A stretch of 64,000 nucleotides of DNA from CAVQBJ01 sp963724405 (lineage in GTDB: Bacteria > Actinomycetota > Thermoleophilia > Solirubrobacterales > Solirubrobacteraceae), in contig CAVRUQ010000012.1 of the NCBI GenBank assembly GCA_963724405.1, forward strand, positions 496,001 through 560,000, written 5' to 3'. The position numbers and the translations under genes were made by a program. Below are positions 1 through 8,211 of the stretch, piece by piece (within the stretch, counting starts at the first letter, position 1; every line of letters starts with the position of its first letter). Under the pieces are notes generated by a model, which was not told the DNA's origin, did not search any database, and saw only the letters and a list, made by a program, of their open reading frames with translations.

Positions 1-948
1 GCGACCCTGGCGCAGCGCCCGCACCTTGTCGGTCACGAGGCCGACGAACTCGTCGTAGACCGGAGCCTCGACGTAGACGCGCTCGACCGAGATGCACGTC
101 TGCCCGCAGTTCTGCATCGAGTAGTACGTGGCCAGGTTGGCCGCGCGCTCGAGGTCGGCGTCGCGCAGCACGATCATCGGGTCCTTGCCGCCGAGCTCGA
201 GCGAGCACGGGATGAGGCGCCGCGCCGCCGCCTCGGCCACCTTGCGCCCGGTGCGCGTCGAGCCGGTGAACATGATCATGTCGACCTCTTCGACGAGCGC
301 CGCCCCGGTCTCTCCGCGACCGGTGGCGATCTGCAGGACGTCCGGCGGCAGCCCGCACTCGCGCATCCCCTCGGCCATCAGCAGCGACGTGAGCGGCGTG
401 ATCTCCGACGGCTTGAGCAGCACACTGTTGCCGGCGGCGAGGGCCGGGATGCAGTCGCCGAAGGAGTTGGTGAGGGGGTAGTTCCATGGGCCGATGACGC
501 CGACGAGGCCGACCGGCAGGTGGCGCAGGACGAGCTTCTTGCCCTTGACGAGCACCGACGACGTGCGCACCCGCTCGTCGGCGAGGAAGGACTCGGCATG
601 CTTGGCCCAGAAGCCGAACGCGTTCGCGCCGTAGGAGATCTCGGCGAGCTGGGCGTCCTCCCATGTCTTGCCCGTCTCGGCGATGATCGTGCGCGCGACC
701 CGGTCGGCGTTGTCGAGCAACCACCGCTGTGCCCGGCGCAGCACGCGAGTGCGGCCGTCGAATCCGAGCGCCTCCCACGCGGGCTGGGCCGCGCGGGCCC
801 GTGCCGCCATCTCGGCGACGGCGGCCGCGTCGAGATCGGCAACCGTGGCGATGATCTCGCCGGTCGCCGGGTTCTCCACCGGGATCGCCTCGCCGGCGTG
901 CGTGCTGCCGTTGGCGCTTTGGCGGACCTGCTCCTCGACACCTGCCAT
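1..948 (-). CDS. NAD(P)-dependent aldehyde dehydrogenase (3' end outside window)
   Basis: Oxidises an aldehyde to the acid; the substrate cannot be told from this sequence. The 316 codons present hold the nucleotide-binding half and the active site: PWNYP with the oxyanion Asn at residue 156, FTGSTRTG at about 227-234 (coenzyme binding), the general base Glu251 in LELGGK, and the nucleophile Cys285 in NCGQTC. The family is usually 450-520 residues, so about one third at the C-terminus lies beyond base 1. The ATG at 948 follows a strong Shine-Dalgarno (GAGGAGAG, 6 nt spacing). A TAGCCT -10-like box on the minus strand at 990-995 would give a leader of about 40 nt. The sequence resembles succinate-semialdehyde or coniferyl-type dehydrogenases, but that is only a guess. 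Confidence 0.93.
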   Translation of the reverse strand, partial: MAGVEEQVRQSANGSTHAGEAIPVENPATGEIIATVADLDAAAVAEMAARARAAQPAWEALGFDGRTRVLRRAQRWLLDNADRVARTIIAETGKTWEDAQLAEISYGANAFGFWAKHAESFLADERVRTSSVLVKGKKLVLRHLPVGLVGVIGPWNYPLTNSFGDCIPALAAGNSVLLKPSEITPLTSLLMAEGMRECGLPPDVLQIATGRGETGAALVEEVDMIMFTGSTRTGRKVAEAAARRLIPCSLELGGKDPMIVLRDADLERAANLATYYSMQNCGQTCISVERVYVEAPVYDEFVGLVTDKVRALRQGR

Positions 949-1054
949 GGGATTCTCTCCTCGTCGCGCGAACGCTGCCGTGTCCGCTTAGGCTAACCGA
1001 TCGCGGCGGCGCGGCAAGACGCCCGTCCGTGCGCGAAACACCGGCACGCGCGGT

Positions 1055-1208
1055 GCCTCCGGCACCCCTGACACCATGCCGGCCTGCGGCCGGCGGGGGG
1101 CCCACCTCCGGCGGCCACATGGCCGCCTCCGGCACCCCTGACACCATGCCGGCCTGCGGCCGGCGGGGGGCCCACCTCCGGCGGCCACATGGCCGCCTCC
1201 GGCACCCC
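1055..1208. repeat. 70-bp tandem repeat, 2.2 copies, each with two GC-rich hairpins
   Basis: Two identical 70-bp units (1061-1130 and 1131-1200) follow each other, flanked by partial copies (GCCTCC before, GGCACCCC after). Each unit holds two perfect inverted repeats: a 7-bp stem GCCGGCC/GGCCGGC with a TGC loop, and a 7-bp stem GGCGGCC/GGCCGCC with an ACAT loop. The array starts about 105 bp upstream of the aldehyde dehydrogenase start and runs to the stop codon of the cyclophilin gene, which is transcribed towards it. It could act as a terminator or mRNA stabiliser for that gene, or be a REP-like dispersed element. No protein-coding role is evident. Confidence 0.9.
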
Positions 1209-1666
1209 TAGGCCGAGAGCTCGATCGACTCGATCACAAGGGGGGTCGTCGGTGCGTCGCGTCCGTCGGTGGGCGCCGCCTCGAGGCGATCGACGACGTC
1301 GAGTCCGTCGCTCACCTCGCCGAACACCGTGTGCTTGCCGTCGAGCCACGGCGCGGCATCGGTCGTGACGATGAAGAACTGCGAACCGTTCGTGTTCGGC
1401 CCGGCGTTGGCCATCGCGAGCGCGCCGCGAACCACCTTGTGATCGTTGAACTCGTCCTCGAAGGTGTAGCCCGGCCCGCCGGTCCCGGTGCCGTTCGGGC
1501 AGCCGCCCTGGATCATGAAGTCCTTGATGACGCGGTGGAAGGTCAGTCCGTCGTAGAAGCCGTCCGCGGCGAGCTTGCGGAAGTTCTCAACGGTCTTCGG
1601 CGCATCCTCGTCGAACAGATCGAGGGCGATGTCGCCCTCGGACGTGTGCATCGTGGCGCTGGACAT
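1208..1666 (-). CDS. ppiB: Peptidyl-prolyl cis-trans isomerase, cyclophilin type
   Basis: Catalyses cis-trans isomerisation of Xaa-Pro bonds in protein folding. It is a compact single-domain cyclophilin of about 152 residues with no signal peptide, so cytoplasmic. Family motifs are visible: FHRVIKDFMIQGG near residues 45-57 with the catalytic Arg and Phe, NTNGSQFFI near 93-101, and WLDGKHTVFGEV near 109-120. Two ATGs in tandem (1669 and 1666) follow the Shine-Dalgarno GAGAGGAG; the second has the better spacing and is chosen. The stop codon abuts the 70-bp repeat array. The DEAD-box helicase lies 22 bp upstream on the same strand. Confidence 0.93.
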   Translation of the reverse strand: MSSATMHTSEGDIALDLFDEDAPKTVENFRKLAADGFYDGLTFHRVIKDFMIQGGCPNGTGTGGPGYTFEDEFNDHKVVRGALAMANAGPNTNGSQFFIVTTDAAPWLDGKHTVFGEVSDGLDVVDRLEAAPTDGRDAPTTPLVIESIELSA

Positions 1667-1688
1667 CATCGCTCCTCTCGGTTGGGCT

Positions 1689-3110
1689 CTAGGAACCGAC
1701 GCGCTGCAGCGAGACCTTGCGTCCGTGCACCGACTGGCCCTCGAGCGCGTCGACGACGCGATCGGCCTCCTGCTCGGGGACGGCGAGGAAGGCGAAGCGC
1801 TCGAGCAGCTGCACGTCGCGCACGGCCTCGCCGTCGAGACCGGCGTTCTTGGTCACCGCGGCGACGATGTCGGCCACGCTCAGCCCGGCAGCGCGACCAC
1901 CGTTCATGACGAGCTTGGCATAGGTGTCCTCCTCGCCGCGCGACACGTGCGGCTTGGAGTGGCGCCGCGGCGGCGTCTCGACGCGCGCGGGCGGAGCGAC
2001 AACGCCCTTCTCCCACGGCGTGATCGTCACGCCGATGTGGCGCTCGATCGCCTCGACCTCGCGGAGCTGACGCGGCTCGACGAACGTGATCGCGCGCCCG
2101 CTGCGCCCGACCCGCCCGGTGCGCCCGATGCGGTGCACGTAGGTGTCGGGGCTCGTCGGCACGTCGTAGTTGATGATGTGGGTGACCGTCGAGATGTCCA
2201 GTCCGCGTGCGGCGACGTCGGTGGCGACCAGGATCGGCAGGCGCCCGGACTTGAAGGCGAGCATCACGCCGTCGCGCGAGCCCTGCGACATGTCGCCGTG
2301 CAGGGCCTTCACGTTCATGCCGCGATCGCGCAGCGTGCGATACAGCTGCTCGCAGCGGATCTTCGTCCGGACGAACACGATCGCCTGGTCGGGACGCTCG
2401 GCGTCGAGCACCTCGACGAGCTTGTCGGGCTTGTCGCGCGTGTTGACCGGCAGCTGGAACTGCTCGACGGTGTCGATCGTCAGCGTGTCGGCCTTCACCT
2501 GCACGAGCACCGGGTCGTACAGGTAGTTGTCGGCGAGCGTACGGATCGGCGGCGGCATCGTCGCCGAGAAGAGCGCGGTCTGGCGGCCGTTCGGCGTCAT
2601 CGACAGAATCTTCTCGACGTCCTCCAGGAAGCCGAGGTCGAGCATCTCGTCGGCCTCGTCGAGCACGACGAAACGCGTGTCGTGCATCACGAGCGAGTTG
2701 CGCGACAGGAGGTCGAGCACGCGGCCGACCGTCCCGACGACGACCTGCCCGCCGGCGCGAAGCTGCGCCTGCTGGGTGCGGATGGGCGCGCCGCCGAAGA
2801 CGGCGACGACGTCGACCTTCTTGTGGGCGCCGTACGCGCGCAGCGCCTGGGTGACCTGGATGCACAGCTCGCGCGTCGGGGTGAGCACGAGCGCCTGAAC
2901 CTCGTTCTCCTCGGGATCGACGTACTCCATGATCGGCAGCCCGAAGGCGGCCGTCTTGCCGGTGCCCGTCTGCGCCTGCCCGATGACGTCCCGGCCCTCG
3001 AGCAGCGGCGGGATGGCCTGTTCCTGAATCGGGCTCGGAGACTCGTAGCCGACGTCGCTCACGGCGGCGAGCGTCTCCGGCGACAGACCGAGTTCGGCGA
3101 AGGTCGTCAT
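1689..3110 (-). CDS. deaD: DEAD-box ATP-dependent RNA helicase
   Basis: Unwinds RNA duplexes with ATP. All helicase motifs can be read: a Q motif around residues 5-30, Walker A AQTGTGKT near 47, PTRELC near 79, the DEAD box in VLDEADEML near 150, FSATMP near 181, and HRIGRTGRVGRSG (motif VI) near 330. After a basic linker, residues from about 395 to the end resemble the DbpA/CsdA C-terminal RNA-binding domain, which suggests work on structured rRNA or cold-shock RNA. Length (473) is normal. The ATG at 3110 lies 10 nt downstream of a TAATCT box (3121-3126, minus strand), consistent with a leaderless transcript. The cyclophilin gene follows 22 bp downstream and may be co-transcribed. Confidence 0.95.
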   Translation of the reverse strand: MTTFAELGLSPETLAAVSDVGYESPSPIQEQAIPPLLEGRDVIGQAQTGTGKTAAFGLPIMEYVDPEENEVQALVLTPTRELCIQVTQALRAYGAHKKVDVVAVFGGAPIRTQQAQLRAGGQVVVGTVGRVLDLLSRNSLVMHDTRFVVLDEADEMLDLGFLEDVEKILSMTPNGRQTALFSATMPPPIRTLADNYLYDPVLVQVKADTLTIDTVEQFQLPVNTRDKPDKLVEVLDAERPDQAIVFVRTKIRCEQLYRTLRDRGMNVKALHGDMSQGSRDGVMLAFKSGRLPILVATDVAARGLDISTVTHIINYDVPTSPDTYVHRIGRTGRVGRSGRAITFVEPRQLREVEAIERHIGVTITPWEKGVVAPPARVETPPRRHSKPHVSRGEEDTYAKLVMNGGRAAGLSVADIVAAVTKNAGLDGEAVRDVQLLERFAFLAVPEQEADRVVDALEGQSVHGRKVSLQRVGS

Positions 3111-3149
3111 TCGGGGAGGCAGATTACGGGGTGAGCGGCCCCGACACGT

Positions 3150-4103
3150 TCACGTCTCGGTGTCGAGGAGCAACTTCCCCGTCGTTCGCCGCGATCGCAG
3201 GTCCGTCTGGGCCTGCGCGGCATCGGCGAGCGGATACACGCCGCCGACCACCGCCCGGAGCTCCCCGCGGGCGGCGCGGGCGAACAGATCTGTCAGCGCC
3301 TCCGCGAACAGCGCCGGACGCTCGGCGGTGTGCATGAGGTAGAAGCCGACGATCGAGCGCGAGTGGCGCAGCAGCGAGCCCGAGGAGATGCGATTCGGCT
3401 CGCTCGTGGAGATCCCGCACACGACGATGCGCCCGAAGTGGGCGAGCGCGCGATAGGAGCGCTCGAACACCTCCCCGCCGGCCATGTCGAAGACGACGTC
3501 GACCTCGCGACCGCCGTTGGCCTCGACGAGGCGTTCGGTGAGCCCGTCCGGATCGGGATCGACGGCGACGTCGGCGCCGAGGGACACCGCGAGCTCGCGG
3601 CGCTCCGGGGAGGAGGCGGTGCCGATGACGCGGCCCGCCCCGAGCGGATGCCCGAGCTGCACCGCGAGCGAGCCAACGCCGCCCGCCGCGCTGTGCACGA
3701 CGACGCTCTCCCCCTCCTGGACACGACCGGCGGTGCGGTACAGGTGCCAGGCGGTCAGCCCCTGCACGAGGATCGCGAGCGCCGTCTCGTCGTCGAGCGC
3801 GTCGGGTATGGGAAAGGTGAGCGAAGCGGGCGCCGTCGCGTACTCCGCATAGCCACCGGTGCCGACGAGCGCGATGACGCGCTCACCGGTGTCGTCGCGC
3901 ACGCCGGCGACCTCGATGCCGGGCACGAGCGGCAGCGCCGGTTGATGCACGTAGCTGCCGGTGCGGCTGTGGGTGTCGGCGTAGTTCAGTCCCGCCCGCC
4001 GCACGCGGATGAGCACCTCGCCCGGCCCGGGGACCGGAGTCGCAAGCTCGACGAGCCGGAGCACCTCGGGTCCGCCGAACTCGGTCATCTGGATCGCCCG
4101 CAC
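3150..4103 (-). CDS. NADPH:quinone oxidoreductase-like medium-chain dehydrogenase (MDR superfamily)
   Basis: A zinc-free quinone oxidoreductase-type member of the medium-chain dehydrogenase superfamily, 317 residues. The N-terminal GroES-like domain (about 1-115) opens with MRAIQMTEFGGPEVL, which is typical of the family. The Rossmann domain carries AAGGVG near residue 141. No cluster of structural-zinc cysteines is seen. It probably reduces quinones or conjugated enones with NADPH; the substrate is unknown. The start is GTG at 4103, 9 nt after a TAGCCT box on the minus strand. It is divergent from the PfkB gene and shares its promoter patch. Confidence 0.88.
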   Translation of the reverse strand: MRAIQMTEFGGPEVLRLVELATPVPGPGEVLIRVRRAGLNYADTHSRTGSYVHQPALPLVPGIEVAGVRDDTGERVIALVGTGGYAEYATAPASLTFPIPDALDDETALAILVQGLTAWHLYRTAGRVQEGESVVVHSAAGGVGSLAVQLGHPLGAGRVIGTASSPERRELAVSLGADVAVDPDPDGLTERLVEANGGREVDVVFDMAGGEVFERSYRALAHFGRIVVCGISTSEPNRISSGSLLRHSRSIVGFYLMHTAERPALFAEALTDLFARAARGELRAVVGGVYPLADAAQAQTDLRSRRTTGKLLLDTET

Positions 4104-4112
4104 AGCGCGCGC

Positions 4113-4124
4113 AGGCTATAACCT
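4113..4124. promoter_or_regulatory. Overlapping divergent -10 elements for two leaderless genes
   Basis: Twelve bases, AGGCTATAACCT, read as TAACCT on the plus strand (4119-4124, 10 nt before the ATG at 4135) and as TAGCCT on the minus strand (4113-4118, 9 nt before the GTG at 4103). The two boxes abut, so polymerase should serve only one gene at a time. Promoter activity is inferred. Confidence 0.6.
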
Positions 4125-4134
4125 GCCCGGCTTC

Positions 4135-5070
4135 ATGCCCATCACCGTCGTCGGATCGATCGCCTTTGACGCCGTGCGCACCCCGTTCGGGGAGCGCGAG
4201 CGCATGCTCGGGGGCGCCGCCGTGCACTTCGCGCTCGCGGCGTCGTTCTTCGACGAGGTCCGCGTCGTCGGACCCGTCGGCGACGACTTCGGCGAGCCCG
4301 AGCTCGAGGTCCTGCGCGCCCGCCACGTCGACGTCGGCGACATCGAGCGGATCGCCGGCGGGCGTACCTTCTTCTGGCGCGGCGAGTACGGCTGGGACCT
4401 GAACTCGCGCGAGACGCTCGACACCCAGCTCGGCGTGTTCGAGGGCTTCACGCCGAAGCTGTCGGACACCTCGCGCTCGAGCGACGTGCTGTTCCTCGCG
4501 AACATCCAGCCCGACCTGCAGCTCGAGGTCCGCACGCAGCTCCCCGGCGCCCGCTTCGTGGCGCTCGACTCGATGAATCTGTGGATCGACATCGCCCGCG
4601 ACGCGCTCGTGCGGGTGATCGAGCAGGTCGACTGCGTCATCCTCAACGATGCCGAGCTGCGCCAGCTCACCGGCAAGCCGAATGTGCTGAGCGCCGCGCG
4701 CGAGGTGCTCGGGTGGGGCCCGCGCTCGGTCGTGGCCAAGCAGGGCGAGTACGGAGCCGCGCTCGTCACCGGCGAGGGCTTCTTCGCGCTCCCGGCGTAT
4801 CCGCTGGAAGAGGTCATCGACCCGACCGGCGCCGGGGACACCTTCGCCGGGGGATTCGTCGGCTACCTCGCGCACCACCCCGACCACGAGATCGAGCATA
4901 AGATCCTGACCCGCGCGATGGCGTACGGGACCGCGCTGGCCTCCTTCAACGTCGAGGCGTTCGGCACCGAGCGCATGCAGCATCTGACCGGCGACGAGGT
5001 GGCGGCCCGCGTGGACGACCTCGAGCGCCTGACGCGCTTTCAGAGCACGCCGCTCGCGCTGCGCGCGTAG
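4135..5070 (+). CDS. PfkB-family carbohydrate/nucleoside kinase
   Basis: Ribokinase-fold sugar kinase, 311 residues, which transfers phosphate from ATP to a sugar or nucleoside. The N-terminal VGSIAFD opening, the substrate-binding GGAAVHFA near residues 26-33 and the C-terminal signature DPTGAGDTFAGG (229-240, with Asp235 as catalytic base and the GAGD anion hole) are all present. The sequence does not fix the substrate. The start at 4135 is chosen because the family's opening beta-strand begins directly after it and a TAACCT box lies 10 nt upstream; an in-frame upstream extension would overlap the divergent promoter. Confidence 0.9.
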   Translation: MPITVVGSIAFDAVRTPFGERERMLGGAAVHFALAASFFDEVRVVGPVGDDFGEPELEVLRARHVDVGDIERIAGGRTFFWRGEYGWDLNSRETLDTQLGVFEGFTPKLSDTSRSSDVLFLANIQPDLQLEVRTQLPGARFVALDSMNLWIDIARDALVRVIEQVDCVILNDAELRQLTGKPNVLSAAREVLGWGPRSVVAKQGEYGAALVTGEGFFALPAYPLEEVIDPTGAGDTFAGGFVGYLAHHPDHEIEHKILTRAMAYGTALASFNVEAFGTERMQHLTGDEVAARVDDLERLTRFQSTPLALRA

Positions 5071-5144
5071 TTCGCCGCGAACCTCGTCCGTAGTTGCCCC
5101 AATCGCTTGTCCGTAGAAGCCCGCGGGTATACGATCGGGCGCGA

Positions 5145-5420
5145 GTGGACGCTTGGACGTTCATCTGGCTGATGGTCTTCCTGAAGATCCCGATCGCGGC
5201 AATGCTCGGGCTCGTGTGGTGGGCCGTCCGACAGGATCCGGCGAACGAGCCGGCCTCCGACGACGATGGCGGCAGCAAGCACCTGCCGCCACGCCCGCGC
5301 CACCCACATCGCCCGCCCCGTTCCCGCCCGCCGCGCCGCGGTCCGCACGGCGGCCAGCACCCGCTTCCGCCGGCCCGGATGCGCACGGTCAACGCCCGCG
5401 CCCGCCGCGTCGCCCGATAG
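5145..5420 (+). CDS. Small single-span membrane protein with a basic proline-rich tail
   Basis: A 91-residue protein of unknown function. One hydrophobic helix (about 4-30) is followed by a cytosolic tail rich in Pro, Arg and His. The GTG start at 5145 is picked because a TACGAT box ends 9 nt before it and the membrane helix begins at once (MDAWTFIWLM). The next gene, dcd, begins 42 bp downstream on the same strand. I recall similar short proteins from related actinobacteria next to dcd, but cannot verify this here. The tail is low-complexity, so its reading is less certain than the helix. Confidence 0.7.
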   Translation: MDAWTFIWLMVFLKIPIAAMLGLVWWAVRQDPANEPASDDDGGSKHLPPRPRHPHRPPRSRPPRRGPHGGQHPLPPARMRTVNARARRVAR

Positions 5421-5462
5421 ACGAGGGCGCCGCCGGTCGGCGCGCGTGACAGAATCGCGCGC

Positions 5463-6044
5463 ATGAGCGACCTCGCGCCCTGCTCGGTCCTGAGCGACGG
5501 CACGATCCTGCGCCTCGTCGACGAGGGCCGGATCCGCGTCGACCCGTGGGACGAGTCGCTCGTGCAACCGGCGAGCGTCGACCTGCGCCTCGGCGACTCG
5601 TTCCGCGTCTTCCACAACCACCGCACGTCGGCGATCGACCTGCGCGACCCACCGACGAACCTCACCGAGCAGGTGAAGGTCGGCGACGGCGAGGCGTTCA
5701 TCATCCACCCGGGCGAGTTCTGCCTCGGGCGCACGCTCGAGTACGTCGAGCTGCCCGGCGATATCGTCGCCCGGATCGAGGGCAAGTCGAGCCTCGGGCG
5801 CCTCGGTCTGATCGTGCACGCGACCGCCGGGTTCTGCGACCCCGGCTGGCGCGGCACGCTGACGCTCGAGCTGAACAACCTCACGCGCGTGCCGATCAAG
5901 CTGTACCCCGGCCTGCCGATCGCCCAGCTCTCATTCATGACCCTCGACGCGCCGGCGCAGCGACCCTACGGTCACGCCGAGCTCGGCAGCCATTACCAGG
6001 GTCAGGTCGAGGCGACCGAGAGCCGATACGGAGCCCGTGCCTAG
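5463..6044 (+). CDS. dcd: dCTP deaminase
   Basis: Deaminates dCTP to dUTP (or to dUMP in the bifunctional subtype) and so feeds dTMP synthesis. The 193 residues match the family length. The conserved core includes SVDLRLG near residue 38, GKSSLGRLG near 108-116 and HATAGFCDPGWRG near 121-133, which hold the catalytic Glu/Arg/Ser region of the trimeric dUTPase fold. The ATG at 5463 is preceded at 7 nt by CAGAAT, a weak -10-like box. It follows a small membrane protein gene and precedes citrate synthase, with no clear functional link. Confidence 0.95.
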   Translation: MSDLAPCSVLSDGTILRLVDEGRIRVDPWDESLVQPASVDLRLGDSFRVFHNHRTSAIDLRDPPTNLTEQVKVGDGEAFIIHPGEFCLGRTLEYVELPGDIVARIEGKSSLGRLGLIVHATAGFCDPGWRGTLTLELNNLTRVPIKLYPGLPIAQLSFMTLDAPAQRPYGHAELGSHYQGQVEATESRYGARA

Positions 6045-6145
6045 CGTTCGCCGCGATGTCCCGATCGGTGTGGACCGGACGGCGCTTCGCTTGTCGCATA
6101 ATCAGGATTGAACTTGGCTCGGACTCACAGCCCCTAGGAGGCCCC

Positions 6146-7480
6146 ATGAGCAGCGAGACGACGCAGGAACCGGCGGTGGCCACCAACGGCGCGCCGACCG
6201 ACACGCTCACGGTCACGGACAATCGGACGGGGCGCAGCTACGAGATCCCGATCACCGACGAGACGATTCGGACGATGGATCTGCGTCAGATACGGGTCAA
6301 CGAGGGCGACTTCGGGATGATGGGGTATGACCCGGCCTTCACGAACACCGCCTCGTGTCGGAGCTCGATCACGTACATCGATGGCGATGCGGGGATCCTG
6401 CAGCACCGCGGTTACCCGATCGAGCAGCTGTGCGAGCAGTCCACGTACCTCGAGGTGGCCTTCCTTCTCATTCATGGCCACCTGCCGACGCGCGCCGAGC
6501 TCGACGAGTGGGTCTACGAGATCACGATCCACACGTTCGTGCACGAGAACGTCAAGGACTTCATGCACGGCTTCCGCTATGACGCGCATCCGATGGGGAT
6601 GCTCGTCGCCTCGGTCGGGGCGCTCTCCACCTTCTACCCGGACGCCAACAAGATCCATGACACCGACGTCCGCGCGATCCAGATCATCCGCCTGATCGCC
6701 AAGATGCCGACGCTCGTCGCGTTCGCGTTCCGGCACAACATGGGCCAGCCCTACGTGTATCCGGACAACGACCTCGACTACCCGGGCAACTTCCTGTCGA
6801 TGATGTACAAGATGACCGAGCTGAAGTACCAGCCCGATCCGCGGCTGGCGCGCGCGCTCGACGTCCTGTTCATCCTGCACGCCGACCACGAGCAGAACGC
6901 GTCCACGAGCGCCGTGCGCGGTGTCGGATCGACGCAGGTCGATCCGTACTCGGCCGTGGCCGCCGGCGTCGCCGCGCTCTACGGACCGCTGCACGGCGGT
7001 GCCAACGAGCAGGCGCTGGCGATGCTGCGGCGCATCGGCTCGGTCGACAACATCCCCTCCTTCCTCGCGGGGGTCAAGGACGGCAACGAGCGCCTGATGG
7101 GCTTCGGTCACCGCGTCTACAAGAACTATGACCCGCGGGCCCGCATCATCCGCAAGCACCTCGACGACGTGTTCGAGGTGCGCGGGCGCAACCCGCTCAT
7201 CGACATCGCGTCGGAGCTCGAGAAGCGCGCGCTCGACGACGACTACTTCACCTCGCGCAAGCTGTACCCGAACGTCGACTTCTACTCGGGCCTCATCTAC
7301 GAGGCGCTCGGGCTGCCGGTTTCGATGTTCCCGGCGATGTTCGCGATCGGGCGCACGAGCGGCTGGATCGCCCAGTGGCTCGAGCTCGTCGAGGACCCCG
7401 AGCAGAAGATCGCGCGCCCGCGCCAGATCTACACGGGCGACCGCGACCTCGATTACGTGCCGATCGACGAGCGCGGCTGA
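6146..7480 (+). CDS. gltA: Citrate synthase
   Basis: Condenses acetyl-CoA and oxaloacetate to citrate, the entry step of the TCA cycle. The protein has 444 residues, the size of the type II (hexameric) group. Catalytic motifs are seen: LHADHEQNASTSAVR with the first active His, the GGANEQA loop, MGFGHRVYKNYDPR with the second catalytic His, and PNVDFYSG with the catalytic Asp. A short Thr/Ala-rich N-terminal extension precedes the fold. The ATG is set by AGGAGG 4 nt upstream; a CATAAT box at 6097-6102 may be its -10. A strong hairpin terminator follows the stop. Confidence 0.97.
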   Translation: MSSETTQEPAVATNGAPTDTLTVTDNRTGRSYEIPITDETIRTMDLRQIRVNEGDFGMMGYDPAFTNTASCRSSITYIDGDAGILQHRGYPIEQLCEQSTYLEVAFLLIHGHLPTRAELDEWVYEITIHTFVHENVKDFMHGFRYDAHPMGMLVASVGALSTFYPDANKIHDTDVRAIQIIRLIAKMPTLVAFAFRHNMGQPYVYPDNDLDYPGNFLSMMYKMTELKYQPDPRLARALDVLFILHADHEQNASTSAVRGVGSTQVDPYSAVAAGVAALYGPLHGGANEQALAMLRRIGSVDNIPSFLAGVKDGNERLMGFGHRVYKNYDPRARIIRKHLDDVFEVRGRNPLIDIASELEKRALDDDYFTSRKLYPNVDFYSGLIYEALGLPVSMFPAMFAIGRTSGWIAQWLELVEDPEQKIARPRQIYTGDRDLDYVPIDERG

Positions 7481-7486
7481 GTCACA

Positions 7487-7521
7487 CGCCGGCGCGGGCG
7501 CGGGACGACCCCGCGCCGGCG
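7487..7521 (+). terminator. Strong GC hairpin after citrate synthase
   Basis: A perfect 12-bp inverted repeat (7487-7498 with 7510-7521, arm CGCCGGCGCGGG) with an 11-nt loop begins 7 bp after the gltA stop codon. No T-run follows, as is common for terminators in high-GC actinobacteria. Termination is inferred. Confidence 0.7.
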
Positions 7522-7546
7522 ATCGCACGCTGGCATCATCGCGGCT

Positions 7547-7894
7547 GTGGCCCGCTGGACCCTCACCGTCCGTAACGGCCCGCGCGTCGAGCGCGCCCGC
7601 TTCGACAGCCTGCCGGCCGCTCTGCAGGCGCTCGAGACGCGCCTCGACGAGCTTGCGCCGCAGGCTCGTCGCGAGGCGATCGAGGTCCTGCGCCGCCGCT
7701 ACGACGCTGCCCGCCAGGTCGCCGTGCGGGGCGAGATCGCCGGGCCGGGTCGCCTCCGTGGCGGGGTCGATCTGCGCGGCGACGGCTCGAGCGAGGCCTA
7801 CACCGGCCGCTGGCGGCGCTCGCTGATCGCGCTCGAGCCGGGCGAGACCGCGTTTGACGGCCTGCGCCGCGCGCTGAGCCCCCCCGAGGGGTAG
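7547..7894 (+). CDS. Conserved-looking hypothetical protein, 115 residues
   Basis: Function unknown. The sequence is soluble, Arg/Ala/Leu-rich and mostly helical, with no signal peptide or membrane segment. It opens MARWTLTVRNGPRVERARF and has an amphipathic middle that could pack as helices. The start is GTG at 7547; CATCAT lies 7 nt upstream as a weak -10-like box. It stands between citrate synthase and another small unknown gene, all on the plus strand. It has no shadow-frame explanation, because no convincing gene overlaps it. Confidence 0.65.
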   Translation: MARWTLTVRNGPRVERARFDSLPAALQALETRLDELAPQARREAIEVLRRRYDAARQVAVRGEIAGPGRLRGGVDLRGDGSSEAYTGRWRRSLIALEPGETAFDGLRRALSPPEG

Positions 7895-7929
7895 CGCACC
7901 GGCACCGCGGGCCTCGATAATGGCCCGCG

Positions 7930-8211
7930 ATGCCCCGCTCGATCGTCACGCTGCCCGCCGACGTGCGTGCGCCGTTCTCGGTGTTCGTCAACGGCGTGCC
8001 CCAACAGGCCGGCACCGACTACAAGGTCAGCGGCCGGGAGCTCATCTTCGACCGCGAGCTCGTGCAGGAGGGCCGCGTCGCGACCTGGCGCTGGCTCGTC
8101 GGCGCGTTCGGGGTCGGGACCTACCGGCGCAACGACTCGGTCGACGTGCGCTACGAGGTCGCCGGGCAGCCCCGCCTCGCGCAGGGGCTGCCGATCGTGC
8201 CGCGCGGCTGA
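7930..8211 (+). CDS. Hypothetical protein, 93 residues, probably a small beta fold
   Basis: Function unknown. Alternating hydrophobic strands (SIVTLPADV, FSVFVNGV, ELIFDREL, VDVRYEV) suggest a small beta-sandwich; there is no signal peptide. The ATG at 7930 lies 8 nt after a GATAAT box (7916-7921), which supports a leaderless start. The stop TGA is immediately followed by the stop of the convergent metF, giving the palindrome TGATCA. Confidence 0.7.
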   Translation: MPRSIVTLPADVRAPFSVFVNGVPQQAGTDYKVSGRELIFDRELVQEGRVATWRWLVGAFGVGTYRRNDSVDVRYEVAGQPRLAQGLPIVPRG

